A DNA stretch of 64,000 nt from Nesterenkonia sandarakina (GTDB lineage Bacteria > Actinomycetota > Actinomycetes > Actinomycetales > Micrococcaceae): assembly GCF_003003175.1 (NCBI RefSeq), contig NZ_PVTY01000003.1, positions 1-64,000 of the forward strand, in the 5' to 3' direction. A program made the position numbers and the translations under genes. Below are positions 35,175 to 43,714 of this stretch, piece by piece. The notes under the pieces were generated by a model. The model saw only the letters and a program-made list of their open reading frames with translations. It had not been told where the DNA came from and did no database searches. The first letter of the stretch is position 1. The number at the start of each line of letters is the position of its first letter.

Positions 35175-35378
35175 CTAGCGCTTGTCGAGCGCCTTCTCGT
35201 GATGCGCCGCCTCGGCGCCGGTCTTCTCGGACTCCACGACGTAGACCGGGTCCTCCGAGGAGGCGCGGAACGTCTGGCCCTGGTGTTTCAGGTCCTTGGT
35301 GTGCTTGCTCTTCACAGTGCCGTGGGTCTTGCCCTGCTGGGTGTTCCAGGAGACCTTGTCGCCCTTGGTGAATGCCAT
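35175..35378 (-). CDS. DUF2945 (HVA1-type Tudor-like) small protein
   Basis: The 67-residue protein starts FTKGDKVSWNTQQGKTHGTV and has a second beta-rich half with DPVYVVESEKTGAEAAHHEKAL, the full extent of the DUF2945/HVA1 family. Members are small cytosolic proteins with a Tudor-like barrel of unknown role. It follows the 107-residue gene by 32 nt, so they are likely one transcript, and ends 4 bp from the convergent MFS stop. Confidence 0.85.
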   Translation of the reverse strand: MAFTKGDKVSWNTQQGKTHGTVKSKHTKDLKHQGQTFRASSEDPVYVVESEKTGAEAAHHEKALDKR

Positions 35379-35410
35379 GATCGGTGCCTGCTCGCTGCTG
35401 CGGTGGATGC

Positions 35411-35734
35411 TCAGTCGGCGTCGTCGAACTTCGCCCGGTTCGCCCAGGTCTCACCGGGGTCCCCGCCCCAGGCGTCCCAGGCGACCCGGCCCGGGCTGGG
35501 GTAGCCGTCCTGGCCGTGGTGGAAGCCCTCGGCGTCGCGGTCCACGGTGTGCCGAGCGAAGTACTGGCGCATCTTGTGGATGTGCTCCAGCGGAACCTCG
35601 GCACCCTCGGCCAGCTCCTGCGCCCGGTGGCGTCCGGTATCGGTGAAGCCCTTCCCGGCCCTGCCCTCGTCGATCCAGGTCAGGGCGCGCTGGGCGGCGT
35701 GCTGGACGTCCTGCGGGGGAGTGTGGCCGGTCAT
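35411..35734 (-). CDS. Conserved small protein with PSPGRVAWDAWGGDPG motif
   Basis: I recognise the motif but no function. The 107-residue protein has an N-terminal helical half (AAQRALTWIDEGRAGKGFTDTGRHRAQELAEG in segments), then MRQYFARHTVDRDAEG and the C-terminal PSPGRVAWDAWGGDPGETWA. Similar tails occur, from memory, in actinobacterial and phage-related proteins. ATG 35734 is set by AGGAGG 7 nt upstream, trimming 12 residues from the longest frame. The partner DUF2945 gene suggests a shared, unknown stress or DNA-related role. Confidence 0.75.
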   Translation of the reverse strand: MTGHTPPQDVQHAAQRALTWIDEGRAGKGFTDTGRHRAQELAEGAEVPLEHIHKMRQYFARHTVDRDAEGFHHGQDGYPSPGRVAWDAWGGDPGETWANRAKFDDAD

Positions 35735-35810
35735 GGGTGACCTCCTGGTTAGGGTCTGTTCACGGCTCACTGTACTGGGAGCTCGGACCCTGCCGCCGGC
35801 ATGTTGCGGC

Positions 35811-37025
35811 TCAGCTGTTCCCGGACCGACGACGGCGGCTGACCAGGATCACCGCCAGCAGCGTGGAGAGCAGGTAGATCCCTCCCACGGCCAGCCAGCC
35901 GAGCGTGAAGCCCCCGCCGGAGCTGATCATCAGACCCATGCCCAGCGGTCCGATCGCGAAGCCGGTGAACATCCCGGCGGTGACCACACCGGAGGCGGAC
36001 GCCATCTTGGCCGAGGGGATGCTGCGCAGCAGCACGCTCATCAGCACCACCGAGACGCCCAGGGCCGAGGCGCCGTGGAGCATCACCGCGGTCCACAGCA
36101 GCGCGGGCCAGCCGGTCGCGTCGGCGCCGAGGAAGGCCCCGACGCCGGTCAGTGCGGTCAGCGCGAGGACCAGCAGCAGCACCGGCCCCGAGGTGCCCCG
36201 GGCCATGACCCGGGCCCACCCGATCCGGGCGGTCACCCCGACCACGCCGGCGACGGCGGCCGTCGCGCCGCCGAGGACGAGGGAGAAGTCGAGTTCTCGG
36301 ACCGCGAAGAGCGGCAGGTAGACGTTGGTCGCCTGCACGCCGATCCCGTTGAGGCAGCCGAACGCCGCCAGCGCCCAGACCGCGGCCGAATGACCGCGGG
36401 CGGGTGCCGGGTGATTCGACGGCTCCGTCGACGGGGCTGCGTCGCGCCGCGGGTGCAGCAGCGGGACCCTGCGCAGGATGCGCCAGGTGAAGACCAGCAG
36501 CACGAGGGGGACCAGGGCGGCGAGCAGCGCGGTGCCGCGCCAGCCGATCAGCACGGCCAGCAGCGGGAAGCTCAGGCTGGCGATCAGCTGGCTGACCTGG
36601 ACCCCGGACTGCTTCACTCCGACCCAGCCGATGCGCTTGTTCGCCGGTACCCGTTCCAGCAGGATCCGGTTGGTGACCCCGTTGGGGAAGGACTGGGCGA
36701 CCCCGGAGAGTCCCGCGGCGATCACCAGCACCAGATAGCCCCCGGGCACCCCGGCCAGGCCCAGCGCCAGGGAGGCGATCAGGAAGATCACGGTCATCAG
36801 CGTGAGATCGGAGTGGCGGTCCGCCAGTCGTCCCAGGGTGGCGTTGCCCACGGCCGCGCAGGCGAAGCAGATGGTGGCCAGCAGGCCGAACTGGGCCTCG
36901 TTGATCCCGAGGTCGGTGATGATCTCTTCGCTGGTCGCGCTGAGCCCGTAGAGCAGCAGCGGGCCGACGGCCACGGCGCCGAGCAGGATGCTCAGCAGGC
37001 CTGGTCCCGCCGTGTCCTTGCGCAT
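35811..37025 (-). CDS. MFS transporter
   Basis: The 404-residue protein has about 12 hydrophobic helices in two halves, joined by a basic loop near residues 190-220 (RRDAAPSTEPSNH region). The A-motif variant GNATLGRLADRHSDLTLM is in loop 2-3. It belongs to the smaller 12-TM MFS group, and substrate is not evident. ATG 37025 has GGAGGT directly upstream; the longer frame reaching into the tRNA terminator is rejected. It is last before tRNA-Ser on the same strand. Confidence 0.88.
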   Translation of the reverse strand: MRKDTAGPGLLSILLGAVAVGPLLLYGLSATSEEIITDLGINEAQFGLLATICFACAAVGNATLGRLADRHSDLTLMTVIFLIASLALGLAGVPGGYLVLVIAAGLSGVAQSFPNGVTNRILLERVPANKRIGWVGVKQSGVQVSQLIASLSFPLLAVLIGWRGTALLAALVPLVLLVFTWRILRRVPLLHPRRDAAPSTEPSNHPAPARGHSAAVWALAAFGCLNGIGVQATNVYLPLFAVRELDFSLVLGGATAAVAGVVGVTARIGWARVMARGTSGPVLLLVLALTALTGVGAFLGADATGWPALLWTAVMLHGASALGVSVVLMSVLLRSIPSAKMASASGVVTAGMFTGFAIGPLGMGLMISSGGGFTLGWLAVGGIYLLSTLLAVILVSRRRRSGNS

Positions 37026-37099
37026 CCGCACCTCCGATTCACCGACGGCGTCCGCGTGGTCGGTGCGGGAGATTCCTAGATGACCTGCTTCAGAGCGCC

Positions 37100-37129
37100 G
37101 TGTGGGGTCCCGGCCGCGGGACCCCACAC
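37100..37129. terminator. Hairpin downstream of tRNA-Ser(TGA)
   Basis: GTGTGGGGTCCCG (37100-37112) pairs with CGGGACCCCACAC (37117-37129). It lies 10 bp after the tRNA 3' end; there is no T tract. Confidence 0.6.
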
Positions 37130-37138
37130 GTCATCCAG

Positions 37139-37226
37139 CGGAGCGCGTGGGATTCGAACCCACGGTACGGGGTTGCCGCACACTGGTTTTCAAGACCAGC
37201 TCCTTCGGCCGCTCGGACAGCGCTCC
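37139..37226 (-). tRNA. tRNA-Ser(TGA)
   Basis: The 88-nt gene has acceptor arms GGAGCGC/GCGCTCC, anticodon stem CTGGT/ACCAG, loop CTTGAAA with anticodon TGA, a long variable arm and a GTTCGAAT T-loop. TATAGT on the minus strand at 37284-37289 is a likely -10. Confidence 0.95.
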
Positions 37227-37328
37227 TCGACTTTTCAGCCGGCGTGGAGCTCTCCGGTGTTTCGTGGAAAACTCCAGTCACAGACTATACGTGAGTCGCA
37301 GGTGCGGATCGAGTTGAGGAGCGCGAGC

Positions 37329-38318
37329 ATGCGAGCAGTGCAGTACACCGATGCCGGTGGCCCAGAGGTCATCAGCCTTGCCGAGCGGGCCGACCCCACG
37401 CCCGCCGCCGGGCAGGTGCTGATCCAGGTCGCCGCCGCGGGGCTGAACCGGGCCGACGTGATGCAGCGCCTCGGGGTGTACCCGCCGCCGAAGGGCGCCT
37501 CCGAGATCCCCGGCCTGGAGGTCTCCGGCCGGGTCATCGCCGCAGGCCAGGGCAGTGACCTCGCGGTTCAGGAGCTGATCGGCAAGGAGGTCGTGGCGTT
37601 GCTGGCCGGGGGTGGCTACGCCGAGCAGGTCGTCGTCGACGCCCGCCACGTGCTCCCGGTCCCGACGGGGATCAGCCTCACCGACGCCGCCGGGCTGATC
37701 GAGGTGGCCGCCACCGTGCACTCGAATCTGCGCGGCGAGGCACAGGTGCGGCCGGGGGACACGGTGCTGGTCCACGGCGGGACCGGCGGGATCGGGTCCT
37801 TCGCGCTGCAGTACCTGCACGGACTCGGCGCCGAGGTGCTGACCACTGTGGGCTCCGCAGAGAAGGCGAGCATCGCCGTCGAACTGGGAGCCGACCATGT
37901 GATCAACTACCGCGAGGAGGACCTCGGGGCACGGGTCCAGGAGCTCACCGACGGACGCGGCGTGGACGTGATCTTCGACGTCGTCGGCGCGAAGTACCTG
38001 GACACCAATCTGCGCTCGCTCGCGACAGCCGGGCGACTGGTGATCATCGGGCTGCAGGGCGGACGCACCGCTGAGCTGGACCTGGGCCTGATGCTGGCCA
38101 AGCGGCTGCTGATCATTGCGACCACCCTGCGCGCCCGCGACGCTGAGGCCAAGGCCGAGATCGTGCAGGCGGTGGGCGAGGAGATCTGGCCGCTGATCGA
38201 ATCCGGGCAGATCAGGGTCCAGACCGATAAGACCTTCCCGCTGGAGGAGGCCGCCGCGGCCCATGAGTACTTCGACTCGGGGACCCACACCGGCAAGATC
38301 CTGCTCACCATGGTCTGA
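37329..38318 (+). CDS. NAD(P)H:quinone oxidoreductase (zeta-crystallin/PIG3 type)
   Basis: The 329-residue MDR protein lacks the zinc cysteines of alcohol dehydrogenases and has the quinone-reductase pattern: GLNRADVMQRLGVYPPPKGASEIPGLE (in pieces, residues 38-64), the NADPH loop VHGGTGGIGSFALQ (about 148-161) and a C-terminal HEYFDSGTHTGKILL. It likely reduces quinones or reactive carbonyls. ATG 37329 follows a GAGG; earlier frame runs through the tRNA and is ignored. It is monocistronic. Confidence 0.9.
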   Translation: MRAVQYTDAGGPEVISLAERADPTPAAGQVLIQVAAAGLNRADVMQRLGVYPPPKGASEIPGLEVSGRVIAAGQGSDLAVQELIGKEVVALLAGGGYAEQVVVDARHVLPVPTGISLTDAAGLIEVAATVHSNLRGEAQVRPGDTVLVHGGTGGIGSFALQYLHGLGAEVLTTVGSAEKASIAVELGADHVINYREEDLGARVQELTDGRGVDVIFDVVGAKYLDTNLRSLATAGRLVIIGLQGGRTAELDLGLMLAKRLLIIATTLRARDAEAKAEIVQAVGEEIWPLIESGQIRVQTDKTFPLEEAAAAHEYFDSGTHTGKILLTMV

Positions 38319-38435
38319 CCCTGGCCTTGAGGGGCGGAATCTGCGAGCAGCTGACGCGGACTCCGGGCCCGACAAGTCGTGGAATCCGCCGCTCAACGGA
38401 TCGTCAGGGCGCGATTCGATAGACTTTTGCGCATC

Positions 38436-38864
38436 ATGATGAAGCTCTTTCCCCGCCGCCGCCGCGCCCGTCGCCTCGACAAAGAGCTGGGCAAGGGACT
38501 CTGGCGCCAGGCCCACGACCGCTACGTCCGCGGGCTGGACCGGTATCACCAGGTGATCGACGGGGTGAAGGACGACGCGATCTACAGCCAGCTGGTGCTG
38601 ATCGGCGATGAGCTGGCCGAGCAGCTGGACACCGTCTACGAGCTCTGCCGCAGGGCGCAGACCAGCCACTTCAGCGACGGCCTGCAGGTGCCGGGCGGAG
38701 CCACCAAGCTGCATTCTTCGCTCTCCCGAGCGGCCAATCACCTGGCCACCACCGCCGAGGCGGCCGCGATGGTGCGGCTGGGCCACGGTGAGCTGCTGGC
38801 GGTGCGACGCCGCGCCGATCAGGTCAAAGAGGCACTCAAGGACGCCTCAGACGCCGCGGTCTGA
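38436..38864 (+). CDS. Conserved helical protein of unknown function
   Basis: I do not recognise the family. From ATG 38436 the 142-residue product starts with a basic stretch (KLFPRRRRARR) followed by mostly alpha-helical, charged sequence with no signal peptide or TM segment. HDRYVRGLDRYHQVIDGVKDDAIYSQLV and the C-terminal VRRRADQVKEALKDA suggest a helical bundle. A TAGACT hexamer at 38420-38425 would start the transcript a few bases before the ATG, making it almost leaderless; the frame continues upstream but into the promoter. It stands alone. Confidence 0.65.
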   Translation: MMKLFPRRRRARRLDKELGKGLWRQAHDRYVRGLDRYHQVIDGVKDDAIYSQLVLIGDELAEQLDTVYELCRRAQTSHFSDGLQVPGGATKLHSSLSRAANHLATTAEAAAMVRLGHGELLAVRRRADQVKEALKDASDAAV

Positions 38865-38924
38865 ACACGCGCCCGCCCGCGGACCGGAGTGGCCGACCCG
38901 CGACGCAGGCTCTGCGACGGGGGA

Positions 38925-39371
38925 TCAGTGAGCGGCGTCGGACAGCAGACCGGCGAAGCGCCGGCCGATGTCGACCAGCGAGACCCGGTGCAGCCCGTCG
39001 ATCTCCGCGTGGCTGAACCAGCGCACCGCGTCGGTGGACCCGTCCGGCTCCACGGTCAGGGACCCTCCGGTGACCCGCGCCCGGTAGATGATGCGCAGGT
39101 TCTGCAGCGGCGTCCCGCGCTCGCTCTCATGGATGCGACGGTCCCCGGGGATGATGAAGTTGTCGATGCCCAGCAGCTGCTCGACCTCCGCCTCATAGCC
39201 GGATTCCTCGAAGACCTCCCGGACGACGCCGTCGGCCGGGTCCTCGCCCGGCTCCAGCCCGCCACCGGGGAGAGTCCACCCCTTGGCGGTGCCGCTGACA
39301 TGCCAGTGCGGCAGCAGCATCCGCCCATCGTGGTCCGTGATGACGGCATAGGCAGCTACTCGAAGATCCAT
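38925..39371 (-). CDS. Nudix hydrolase
   Basis: The 148-residue protein has a complete Nudix box, G-x5-E-x7-REVFEESG, at residues 37-58 and a short N-terminal beta strand (DLRVAAYAVI). It would hydrolyse a nucleoside diphosphate linked to another moiety, with Mg2+; substrate is unknown. The frame allows an upstream ATG, but ATG 39371 is chosen because TACAGT stands exactly 6 nt before it. It is convergent with the gene at 38436. Confidence 0.88.
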   Translation of the reverse strand: MDLRVAAYAVITDHDGRMLLPHWHVSGTAKGWTLPGGGLEPGEDPADGVVREVFEESGYEAEVEQLLGIDNFIIPGDRRIHESERGTPLQNLRIIYRARVTGGSLTVEPDGSTDAVRWFSHAEIDGLHRVSLVDIGRRFAGLLSDAAH

Positions 39372-39377
39372 CTTTGC

Positions 39378-39383
39378 ACTGTA
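39378..39383 (-). promoter_or_regulatory. -10 element of leaderless Nudix gene
   Basis: TACAGT on the minus strand is followed by 6 nt (GCAAAG) and ATG at 39371. Confidence 0.55.
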
Positions 39384-39439
39384 ACACCGGGCCATGTCCG
39401 GCCGCGGGGCTAGGCTGGGCCCGACTGAGAGGCAGGCAG

Positions 39440-40093
39440 ATGCGACCGATTCAAGGCCCGAAGCTCCGCACGTCCCGACCGCGTGACCTGGAGGTGGGCA
39501 GCGTGAAGACGCTCGAGCGCACCGGTCAGGCAGACCGGGTCCTCCTGGAGGATGTCGACCTGACCGGCATGGATCTCTCCGGCGGCAGACTCACCGAATC
39601 CAGGCTGCGATCCGTGACGCTGAGCGACACGGATCTCTCTGCAGCCTCGGTGCTGGAATCGGACTGGGAGCGGGTGAGCTCGCCGCATCTGAAGGCCCCC
39701 CGCTCCACCTGGAGGGACGTCTCGATCGAGGGCAGCCGCTTCGGCGTCGCGGAGCTCTACGACGCCGGGATCAGCGGGCTGGTGCTGCGCGGCTGCAAGC
39801 TGGACCTGGTGAATCTGCGCAACGCGGTCCTGACGGACGTCGTGTTCGAACATTGCACCATCACGGAGCTGGACATCTCCGGTGCCCGAGCCACCCGGGT
39901 GAGGTTCTCCGACTGCACCATCGGCACCCTGGAGGCCAGCGGAGCCCGGCTGAAGGATGTCGACCTGCGCGGAGCCCAGCTGAGCCGGATCGTCGGGCTC
40001 GCCGGACTGAAGGGAGCGGTGATCAGCGAGGAACAGCTGGTGGAGCTGGCCCCTTCCCTGGCGCAGCACCTGGGACTGGTCGTGACCGGCTGA
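39440..40093 (+). CDS. Pentapeptide-repeat protein
   Basis: The 217-residue protein consists largely of imperfect pentapeptide repeats with a central Leu/Phe, such as VDLTGMDLSGGRLTES, VTLSDTDLSAAS and VDLRGAQLSRI, interspersed with less regular turns over residues 35-195. These repeats form a right-handed quadrilateral beta helix. Some relatives (MfpA, Qnr) mimic DNA and bind gyrase; whether this one does cannot be read. ATG 39440 has only a weak upstream purine tract. It stands between a Nudix gene (divergent) and an aminotransferase (convergent). Confidence 0.85.
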   Translation: MRPIQGPKLRTSRPRDLEVGSVKTLERTGQADRVLLEDVDLTGMDLSGGRLTESRLRSVTLSDTDLSAASVLESDWERVSSPHLKAPRSTWRDVSIEGSRFGVAELYDAGISGLVLRGCKLDLVNLRNAVLTDVVFEHCTITELDISGARATRVRFSDCTIGTLEASGARLKDVDLRGAQLSRIVGLAGLKGAVISEEQLVELAPSLAQHLGLVVTG

Positions 40094-40123
40094 CCCTCCT
40101 ATCGCTTCGGTGCCCGGAACCGC

Positions 40124-41320
40124 TCAGGACGCTGCCAGCAGATCCCCCAGACGCCGAATGCCGGCGACCATCTGTTCATGCGGAACGCTGGCGTAGCTGA
40201 ACCGCGCGTAGTGCGAGGCCTGCGTCGCAGGGGATGTCGTCGGGAAGAAGGTCTCGCCGGGGACGTAGGCGACCCGGGCCTTCGGCAGCACCTGCTCGGC
40301 CATGAACCCGGCGGCATCGAAGCCTTCCGGGAAGGTCACCCAGGTGAACAGGCCGCCCTCGGGCCGGGTGAACTGCACCCCGGCGGGGAAGCTCTCCGCC
40401 ATGGCGCCCACCATCGCGTCGCGCTTGGCCCGGTAGGCCGGGCGGACGGCCTCGAGGTGGGCATCGAGGTCGAACTCGGTCAGGAACCGCGCGGTGGCCG
40501 TCATGTTCAGCGTGGACGACTGGGTGTCGGCCGCCAATTTGAGCAGCTCGAGCTTCGCCAGAATGCTTCGATGCGCCACCGCGTACCCCATCCGCAGCCC
40601 CGGCGCGAGCGTCTTGGAGAAGCTGCCCAGATGGATCACCCGACCCTCGGTGTCCAGGGAGTGCAGCGTCGGGAGCTGTTCACCCTCGAAGCGGAGTTCC
40701 CGGTAGGGGGTGTCTTCCAAGACGATGAGGTCGTGCTCGTGGGCCAGTTCGAGCAGGCGATGGCGGCGCTGGGTGCTCAGCGTGACGCCGGTGGGGTTCT
40801 GGAAATCCGGGATGGCATAGATGAACTTCGCCCGCGGGGTGTCGGCCAGCACCTGTTCCAGGGACTCCATGTCCATGCCGTCCTCGTCGAGGGCCACCGG
40901 GGCATAGTCCGGTTCGTAGGGGTTAAAGGCCACGAGTGCCCCCAGAAAGGTGGGGTTCTCCGTGACGATCGCGTCGCCGGGGTTGATCAACAGTTTCGCG
41001 ACCAGGTCGAGGCCCTGCTGGGCGCCCTGAAGCACCAGAACGTCGTCGGCGCCGCAGGTCGACCCGTCGCGGACCATCCGCTCAGCGATCTGCGCTCGCA
41101 GGGCGGGAATGCCCGCGGTGCCGGTGTACTGCAGAGCGGTGCGGCCCTGCTCACGCAGGACGTGGTCATAGACCTCACGAAGCTGCGCGACGGGGAACAG
41201 GCCCGGGTCTGGGTAGCCTCCGCCGAACGAGGTGATCGACGGGTCGTCGCCGAGCTGCAGCAGCTGGCGGATGGCTGAGGGCCGGACCCGTCGGATCCGT
41301 TGCGCGAAGTGGTGTTCCAT
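40124..41320 (-). CDS. PLP-dependent aminotransferase, class I/II (2-aminoadipate/MocR-like fold type I)
   Basis: The 398-residue enzyme has the PLP lysine Lys236 in GSFSKTLAPGLRMGY, the DFQNPTGVTLS segment with the substrate-aligning Asn, and LEDTPYREL with the PLP-ring Asp. ITSFGGGYPDP near the start is typical of the LysN/KAT-like subgroup acting on 2-aminoadipate, aromatic or branched amino acids. Substrate is undetermined. AGAGGA precedes the ATG. It stands alone, but a lysine-derived role is possible given davA/davB elsewhere in the window. Confidence 0.87.
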   Translation of the reverse strand: MEHHFAQRIRRVRPSAIRQLLQLGDDPSITSFGGGYPDPGLFPVAQLREVYDHVLREQGRTALQYTGTAGIPALRAQIAERMVRDGSTCGADDVLVLQGAQQGLDLVAKLLINPGDAIVTENPTFLGALVAFNPYEPDYAPVALDEDGMDMESLEQVLADTPRAKFIYAIPDFQNPTGVTLSTQRRHRLLELAHEHDLIVLEDTPYRELRFEGEQLPTLHSLDTEGRVIHLGSFSKTLAPGLRMGYAVAHRSILAKLELLKLAADTQSSTLNMTATARFLTEFDLDAHLEAVRPAYRAKRDAMVGAMAESFPAGVQFTRPEGGLFTWVTFPEGFDAAGFMAEQVLPKARVAYVPGETFFPTTSPATQASHYARFSYASVPHEQMVAGIRRLGDLLAAS

Positions 41321-41390
41321 GATGTCCTCTCGAGGGCGGAGCCCGAGAGTTGAGACTAACGGAAGACCCGGCGACCTTGCGGCGCCTGGA

Positions 41391-41924
41391 TCATGTGTCG
41401 CTGCTGACGCGGCGAGCCAGTGCGGGGTAGTCGATCACCAGGCCATAGGAGTCCACGGTCAGATCCGCGCTGAAGTCTCGACTGGAGCTGCTGTAGCGCA
41501 CCAGCCTGCGGTCACCGGCCCACAGGGAGGAGTAGATCTGCTCGCTGCGCAGCACGCGAAGCGACGGCATCTCCACCCAGGCCATGATGAGCCGGGTCTC
41601 CTCCACCTCCCGGTCCAGCAGTCCGAGCCGACGGATGGGCATGGTGTTGGTGACCGGGCAGAGTCCGAGATCGCAGTCGATCGCTCCGTCGAGGATCCCC
41701 GGATCGGCGAGCCCCGGCGGTGGCAGCTGGGTATCACCGCCGGTGCTCGCCTTTGCGCTCCACCTTCCTTCCGCCGACCGGATCAGCTCCAGGGAGCGCG
41801 ACCAGCCGAAGCCGCGGGTGGTCACCCGCAGGGCTCGCGTCGTCCACTCGGGAGCGACGTCGAGCTCCCAGCTGGAGCTGAAGTGCCGGGTCTGCGCGCC
41901 TCCGACGGCGCGCGCCAGCTTCAA
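41391..41924 (-). CDS. Putative glycolipid-binding domain protein (PF06475-like)
   Basis: The protein matches, from memory, the putative glycolipid-binding family: a beta-rich sequence with LDGAIDCDLGLCPVTNTMPIRRLGL near the centre and LTVDSYGLVIDYPALARR at the end. The domain is complete at the C-terminus but lacks part of the usual N-terminus (the WRGLD-like opening). The only upstream starts in frame are TTG 41924 or CTG codons, and there is no clear Shine-Dalgarno sequence, so the true start is uncertain and an N-terminal truncation is possible. It is divergent from the ThDP enzyme gene. Confidence 0.65.
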   Translation of the reverse strand: MKLARAVGGAQTRHFSSSWELDVAPEWTTRALRVTTRGFGWSRSLELIRSAEGRWSAKASTGGDTQLPPPGLADPGILDGAIDCDLGLCPVTNTMPIRRLGLLDREVEETRLIMAWVEMPSLRVLRSEQIYSSLWAGDRRLVRYSSSSRDFSADLTVDSYGLVIDYPALARRVSSDT

Positions 41925-42022
41925 GAGGGCCGACCGAAAGGCTCCGCGATTGACCCACCCCAGACCAGCGCCGGCATGATCGAATAGGTGATGTCAGCGA
42001 TTCAACGATCCAGGGGGAGCAG

Positions 42023-43663
42023 ATGACCACCGTCGCAGAACAGGTCGGCGCCTACCTCGCCCGGCTCGGTGTCGGTCACGCCTTCGGCGTCGTCGGCAGC
42101 GGCAACTTCGTCGTCACCAACGCCTTGCGCCACGCTGGGGTGCCGTTCACCGCCTCCAGGCATGAGGGCGGCGCGGCGACGATGGCGGACGCGTACTCCC
42201 GGATGAGTGGAGAGGTCAGCGTATTGAGCCTGCACCAGGGGTGCGGCCTGACCAACGCCGGCACCGGGATCAGCGAGGCGGCGAAGTCCCGCACCCCCAT
42301 GATCGTGCTGGCCGCAGAGTCCGCCGCCCATCAGGTGAATTCCAACTTCGCCATGGACCAGAGCGGCTTCGCCCGCGCTCTGGGCGCCGAGTCCGACCGT
42401 GTCCACTCCGCGGAATCGGCGCTCGCCGACACGCTGAGGGCCTACCGGAAAGCGGTCAGAGATCGCCGCACGGTGGTCCTGAACCTTCCCCTGGACCTCC
42501 AGGTCGCAGCGGCGGTCGGAGAGATCCCGCAGCTCGGCGTGGAACCCCGACCCGAGATCACGCCGTCCCAGGCCGAGCTCGAGCCGCTCATCGACGCGCT
42601 CTCGCGCAGCCAGCGGCCGGTCTTCCTGGCGGGGCGCGGCGGACGCGGCGCGAAGGCGGAGATCGCCGCGCTGGCCCAGGCGAGCGGGGCGCTGCTGGCC
42701 ACCAGCGCGGTGGCGAAGGGGCTGTTCACCGGCGAAGACTTCAGCCTGGGCATCTCAGGCGGCTTCGCCTCACCGCTCAGCGCGGAGCTGATCCGTGATG
42801 CCGACCTGATCGTGGCATTCGGCTGCGCCCTGAACATGTGGACCACGCGGCACGGGAAGCTCATCGGCCCCGATGCGGTGGTCGCCCAGATCGACGTGGA
42901 GGACTCCGCGCTGGGCGCGCATCGACCGGTGGACCTCCCGATCCTCGGCAGTGCGGCCGGCGTGGCCGGGGCCCTGCTGGAGGCGTTCGACGGTCGCGAG
43001 AGGACCGGTTACCGCACCGCTGAGGTGCGCGAGCGCATCGCCACCGGCTCCCGCTGGGACCAGACGCCGACCGAGGTCCTGGGCACTCCGGGACAGAGCG
43101 TGGATCCGCGGGAGCTCTCCAAGGAGATCAATCGCCTTCTTCCCGCCGAGCGCATCGTCAGCATCGACTCCGGAAACTTCATGGGATACCCCAGTCAGTA
43201 CTTCGACGTCCCGGACGAGTTCGGCTTCTGCTTCACCCAGGCGTTCCAATCGATCGGACTCGGTCTGTACACAGCGATCGGGTCAGCGCTGGCGCAGCCC
43301 GGGCGGATGCCGGTGCTGGGAACGGGCGACGGGGGATTCCTGATGGCCGTCCAGGAGCTGGAGACAGCGGTGCGGCTGAAGCTGCCGCTGGTCGTGGTGG
43401 TCTACAACGATGCCGCCTACTCCGCCGAGGTGCACCATTTCGGTGCAGATCAGGATCTGGCGACGGTGACGTTCCCGGACACGGACATCGCCGCGATCGC
43501 CCGAGGATTCGGCGCCGAAGGACTCACCGTCCGCTCCACCGAGGACCTGGAACCCTTGCGTGCATGGGTGGCGTCTGAACCCACCGGTCCGGTGGTGATC
43601 GATGCGAAGATCGCAGACGATGGAGGCTCCTGGTGGCTGGCGGAGGCTTTCAAGGGGCACTGA
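42023..43663 (+). CDS. Thiamine diphosphate-dependent enzyme (acetolactate synthase-like)
   Basis: The 546-residue protein has the three-domain layout of the acetolactate synthase/decarboxylase superfamily. The PYR domain has the catalytic Glu48 (SRHEGGAATMADAYSR); a central domain follows; the PP domain has the ThDP/Mg motif GTGDGGFLMAVQELETA to YND (about 434-463). It lacks features that would fix it as anabolic IlvB. Neighbouring cyclase-family hydrolase, 51 nt downstream on the same strand, suggests a catabolic pathway. GGGGGAG precedes the ATG at good spacing. Confidence 0.85.
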   Translation: MTTVAEQVGAYLARLGVGHAFGVVGSGNFVVTNALRHAGVPFTASRHEGGAATMADAYSRMSGEVSVLSLHQGCGLTNAGTGISEAAKSRTPMIVLAAESAAHQVNSNFAMDQSGFARALGAESDRVHSAESALADTLRAYRKAVRDRRTVVLNLPLDLQVAAAVGEIPQLGVEPRPEITPSQAELEPLIDALSRSQRPVFLAGRGGRGAKAEIAALAQASGALLATSAVAKGLFTGEDFSLGISGGFASPLSAELIRDADLIVAFGCALNMWTTRHGKLIGPDAVVAQIDVEDSALGAHRPVDLPILGSAAGVAGALLEAFDGRERTGYRTAEVRERIATGSRWDQTPTEVLGTPGQSVDPRELSKEINRLLPAERIVSIDSGNFMGYPSQYFDVPDEFGFCFTQAFQSIGLGLYTAIGSALAQPGRMPVLGTGDGGFLMAVQELETAVRLKLPLVVVVYNDAAYSAEVHHFGADQDLATVTFPDTDIAAIARGFGAEGLTVRSTEDLEPLRAWVASEPTGPVVIDAKIADDGGSWWLAEAFKGH

Positions 43664-43714
43664 CGCTCCGATATCCTCACCAGAAATCCCCTGACCAGAA
43701 AAAGGTGGAACCAC

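Noticed and set aside
35175-35734. Prophage remnant
   Set aside because: The 107-residue protein has a motif I associate partly with phage-related proteins, but no integrase, capsid or lysis genes are nearby.
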